This document shows positions 60,298-64,000 of a DNA stretch of 64,000 bases, in pieces (within the stretch, counting starts at the first letter, position 1; each line of letters opens with the position of its first letter). The translations under genes were made by a program, and so were the position numbers. The DNA lies in contig NC_060233.1 in NCBI RefSeq assembly GCF_021155775.2, forward strand, positions 6,304,501 to 6,368,500, read 5' to 3'. The notes beneath the pieces are model-generated. The model made no database searches, was not told the origin of the DNA, and saw only the letters and a list, made by a program, of their open reading frames with translations. The stretch is from Neodiprion pinetum (Eukaryota > Arthropoda > Insecta > Hymenoptera > Diprionidae).

Positions 60298-61745
60298 AAA
60301 TTTTGCTCTCTTTTCTTGGTGCGCTTTTTGAATCTAACGAGTATTCAAAATCGAGAAAATAAGTCGCCTGATTGCCGTTGCTGTAAACGACGTAACTGTA
60401 AGTTCGAGAAAAAAATATGAGTAATCGTAATATCGTTTTTAGTCCGAACTTATGATAGTTTGTATACATTTACTGCGCGTAGGAATTGAAACCATTACAT
60501 TTTTTTTTTTCTCTTTCAAGTACGAAGAAATAATTGACGTGGGTTTCCGAAGGGCTCGAAGAATTGTCGCAGAATAAGTTTCGGAGTAATTTCTCGAACA
60601 TGTGTATCCGGTACCAAATGTTTTTACACCGAGTGAATGCCGTTTGTGGGTGTCGAAATCAGTGATTTGGTCACTCAGTGAATGTCAGTTGAGACACCGA
60701 TATTATCTCTTCCTTGTGTGAGCAAATGCTGAATTAACAGGAACAATAAGCATATTTTGACGATATCACCAAATATAATTATTGCCACACAATTTTACCA
60801 TTACAGAAATTTTCACCAACTGTATATTAACTCATAACGTATACTAATAGCCTCTATAATAGTCTGTAAAATATTGCAGTGTACAGTATACGCGAAAACG
60901 TTCGAATATGGCGTGCTAAATTTACTTTCATTTTAGATATAGTTATTGCATAGTGATATCGTATTATACAAGTAATAATTTTCCCCGGAAATTGTATATG
61001 CGTACACATATATTTACGTATTACGTATGGGGCATTCCACCCGAAACCGATCTACGTATCACCCTTACAATCCGCGTTTAATACAAAGATGGTGATGGTC
61101 AGGCCTTAGTCGATTTACGGTCGAACATATATACGTTTAAGTCTTGCATTTTGCAGCATATGTGACACGTAGATTACAATAATTATAAGCTTCCGAGCTC
61201 GATCGCGGTGTTTCTAATTCATATTTATAAACTGACAAGCTGAGTGGGGCAATAATTGAATTATTGCAGATTTTGGACAATCAGCTTTACCCAAATTGCA
61301 AGGCTCTGTACGTAAAAGACAATTTGACGAATCGCTTGTTTACGCGTCGGGCTTATACAGCGTAAATATAATTGGCCACGATATTTATTTATAAGAGAAA
61401 TTATGCGCTCGAGGTAAATATCCATGTATAGTTCTTTTGTGATACGCTCGGGTTTGCTACAGAAATTAAACCAGCTCATCGCTCCAATTAATTTGGTGAA
61501 ATTACGAAAACTGCAAATTTAAATTCGCGATTATCCTCAACGTTTCGAGTATTCCGATAATTCCAACCTTCCGAGTTCCGAACTCGAGAGCTTCTGCAAA
61601 CTTTAAAATTATCTCAAAAAACAAAAAGAAAGAAATCAGTCATCACGATAATTCTTAACTTAAAAAATTCGTAATTTCAACCCTGCAGCCTGGCTATTTA
61701 TCGACCCTTTCGCATAACAGTTTACATTACACATTATTAAACTTT

Positions 61746-61765
61746 TATATATATATATATATATA
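61746..61765. repeat. (TA)n microsatellite
   Basis: About ten TA dinucleotides, lying directly inside the proposed first intron next to the donor at 61770. Confidence 0.85.
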
Positions 61766-61770
61766 CTTAC

Positions 61771-61915
61771 GTTCACCATTCGGAGAGGTTTCCTTTATAG
61801 ATAAAAACACTTTCCGTGACACCAACTGCACTTCACTCTGCAATACCGTTCGCCGCACTTGTTCGATTATCACTAAATTATAACAGTCCAGAGACGGATC
61901 CAGATTCGACGATAA
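61771..61915 (-). other. CalpC: probable first exon of calpain-C (5' UTR and possible start codon)
   Basis: On the minus strand a strong donor AAC|GTAAGT ends this exon, preceded by ATG GTG AAC. An in-frame TAA lies six codons upstream of that ATG (CTA TAA AGG). Joined to the acceptor at 53801, the frame continues in phase 0 as MVNDVMSEYERI, which would make the protein 676 aa. The link over 8 kb is inferred from phase and strand only, and the 5' limit is a guess from a TATTTAAA box. Translation could instead begin at the ATG at 53794. Confidence 0.4.
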
Positions 61916-61943
61916 TTTTAAGGGCGCGCAACCGACGCGCAGC

Positions 61944-61951
61944 TTTAAATA
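61944..61951 (-). promoter_or_regulatory. TATA-like box upstream of the proposed first exon
   Basis: TATTTAAA on the minus strand, in a locally GC-rich stretch about 170 nt upstream of the proposed donor. It is only a sequence match. Confidence 0.2.
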
Positions 61952-63800
61952 TCAGCAAACGCGGCGTATCCTTTTGGCAGTCATGTCCCTAAGATTCGTT
62001 GGGATTTAGGCCCTCGTCGAGAATTCTGGGCCCCGATTTTTCGGCAGGCAGGTAACTCGACGGGCCCCGAATGTCGGATCAAATATCGCGGCGCGTTCAC
62101 CGTGCGTTTCACCTCTTCGATCGACTCCTCTCACGATGAGGTTCAGCGGGGGACTGACTGGGACTTCTGCTGGCGGCCCCGGGTCCCCACGACCAGTTAT
62201 TCCTCCTCCGCGTTTTCCCCTCTAGTATATCTCGACTCGCCGCCGCCGCCGCCGTCACGGCATAGCATTAATTATCCACCTTGCGCGAAGGCGACACGTC
62301 TTTCCGTTCTTCGGTATCCAAGAACGTCGTTTGAACGCGGGCCAACCCGAAAGTTCCGGCAATTGTGGTTTTTTTTTTTATTTATTTTTTTTTTTAAAAC
62401 GTAAAACAAAAAAATGTTCCACGAGGTCTGAATATTGAATTTTTTTATTTCTTATTTGTTTATTTTTTTTGTTTCAAACCCAACAACGAGCTGTTCTAAT
62501 TAGCGCGCCAATTTTGGAAAATCAAATCGTCTTCCGAAGAAAATTTTTTTCACCTGCCGGAGACCTGACGAGTGTTTTGTGAATGGAAAATTAATCTGGG
62601 ACAGTGAAAAACGTCGGGAAACTAATAACAAGAGGGATTAAAAATTTTCTACCGATCAGTGCCAGTTTTCTGATGTTCTTGCGCTTTCCCAGATCAATTT
62701 TTCATCTACAAACTTGAAACAAGTCGTGTTTCCCGGTGACGATTGGTCCGAAAACGAACCTGCGATTTTTTGTTAAAATTACAGTGAAGAGCTTCGGACG
62801 ATTTTATTTTACGTCAAATACTGCATAATAATTTCGTATCGCACTGACGTGCGTTGAAATCAGGCTAAACGATCTTCATAACACGAAGAAAAAGTCATTT
62901 ACCAGAAACTGAGGTTTACTTGTACAATATTCCGTGATTGATAATGATCACTTGATGACGATAAACAATTGACTGAAATAATTATCAGACATCTATCTAC
63001 GTTTGTCTTTTACCTTTGTTTATAATTTTTTGTAAAACCAACTAATACAGATCCTAGATTAGTTGCTGATTGTATAATTATGTATATACATGTTAGGTTA
63101 TTTTTACGACAAAAACATTAATTTCGTATTTATAGAAAGGTAACCACAAAGAACGGTAATAACGTTGCTTGGCTTTTACGATTGTCGTGGTAAAAAACGT
63201 CGGATGGAAAAAGAAGACGTTGAAACATCGTAGCAGGCATGTTTTGTCACGCACAAAATCAGTCGCGTGTGCTGGTATTGTTAGAAACGGATGTATGTTT
63301 GTGCACGCGTGTGTTTGTGCGTGTGTACTGATTTTTTGCAAACACGATCCTCGGCGAACCGCCGAACCAATTTCACTAAAATTTTGACACAATGCCATTA
63401 TTACCGACAGCACGTTCTAAAACGCTTTTCAGTCAATTTTATTCTTTGGATTTGCATCCAAATCCAAATACTATTCGAACCATTTTTCTCCGATAAATTC
63501 AAAGCAGATTTCTACGAGACTAATTTTGTTCAAAAACTTGTATCAATTACTTTTATACACACATACATTTAACGTACTTGAACAAACATTTCTTATTAAA
63601 GATTTCATAACTTCGGGAATTTTTATTTTAATCTTTTTTTATAAGGAATTATACGTGGTACCATATTACTCTGAATTTTGTAATATATAACTTCCAAACT
63701 CGAAGAGGGTCGAAAATTCAGATTAATCCACGAACGACTAATTTTTTGTTTAACAATATTTTAAAATTGGAAAACTTTTTCAACGAAAAAAAAAACTATG
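61952..63800. other. intergenic region upstream of calpain-C
   Basis: GC-rich from about 61952 to 62350 with a (CGC)n run near 62239-62253, then AT-rich with poly-T tracts near 62370-62470. It may contain divergent promoters. No coding segment is recognised. Confidence 0.4.
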
Positions 63801-63990
63801 GGGTGACAATATGGCCGGTCAGGCCTGTCGTTCTTTTTGACGAGAAGAAAGGCCGGCTTTCTGAGAGGGGCAGGGGCAGGGGGAGGGAGGGAAGTCGAGG
63901 AGATCGGGTTGATTGTTGCCGAGAGCTATGGCGGGCTGAGGTGAAAGCCGTAGCACTCGCGATCCGATACTGTGCCGCAAGCATGGCTGA
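63801..63990 (+). other. possible first exon of a plus-strand gene running off the right edge
   Basis: A GC-rich, purine-rich leader (ggggcagggggagggaggg near 63870) leads to ATGGCTGA|GTGAGT, that is, a start codon at 63983 followed by a good splice donor at 63991. Without splicing the frame stops after three codons. The partner exons lie outside the window. Confidence 0.25.
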
Positions 63991-64000
63991 GTGAGTGCGA

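Larger units (their letters stand above)
53801..61770 (-). other. calpain-C intron 1 (8.0 kb, if the 61771 exon is right)
   Basis: It contains the 47-codon frame at 54645, family 1 inverted-repeat copies at 58332 and 60104, and the family 2 copy at 58934. Otherwise I see nothing coding. Confidence 0.45.

Noticed and set aside
1..64000. tRNA or rRNA genes
   Set aside because: No cloverleaf with A and B box pattern and no rRNA-like stretch was noticed by eye; a covariance-model scan was not possible.

Overview
The window looks like an insect nuclear genome segment. It is AT-rich, has GT-AG introns several kb long, carries relics of hAT and BEL/Pao elements and several families of short inverted-repeat elements, and contains one clearly recognisable gene, an orthologue of the insect calpain-C. 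I cannot fix the insect order from sequence alone.

Layout. 1-1480: hAT transposase relic (minus strand), then featureless DNA. 1533-3403: copy A of a dispersed element made of two unique arms around a 60-bp minisatellite core. 4292-5760: a diverged 409-bp tandem duplication, a small inverted-repeat element and a decayed satellite monomer. 6276-23047: a 16.8-kb satellite array of exactly 335-bp monomers, organised in its right half into an 11-monomer (3,685-bp) higher-order repeat. 23608-61900: the calpain-C gene on the minus strand. I reconstructed 15 coding exons with consistent splice phases (2,016 nt including stop, 671 aa), and a probable first exon at 61771 that would add five residues. 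61900-64000: a GC-richer upstream region and, at the extreme right edge, a possible first exon of a plus-strand gene.

The calpain is predicted to be catalytically dead: Lys replaces the active-site Cys and the His position is not His, while Asn is kept. Its four large introns host most of the other mobile DNA: minisatellite element copy B (inverted relative to A), a BEL/Pao gag relic, a three-copy 180-194 bp inverted-repeat family, a two-copy 400-bp family, a 336-bp element with a 5-bp target duplication, and a TTAA-flanked piggyBac-type short element.

Most long open frames in the window are by-products of tandem repeats and are not genes. The best candidates for something undescribed are the 335-bp satellite with its higher-order structure ending about 0.9 kb from a gene, and the mobile element with a stop-free minisatellite core.
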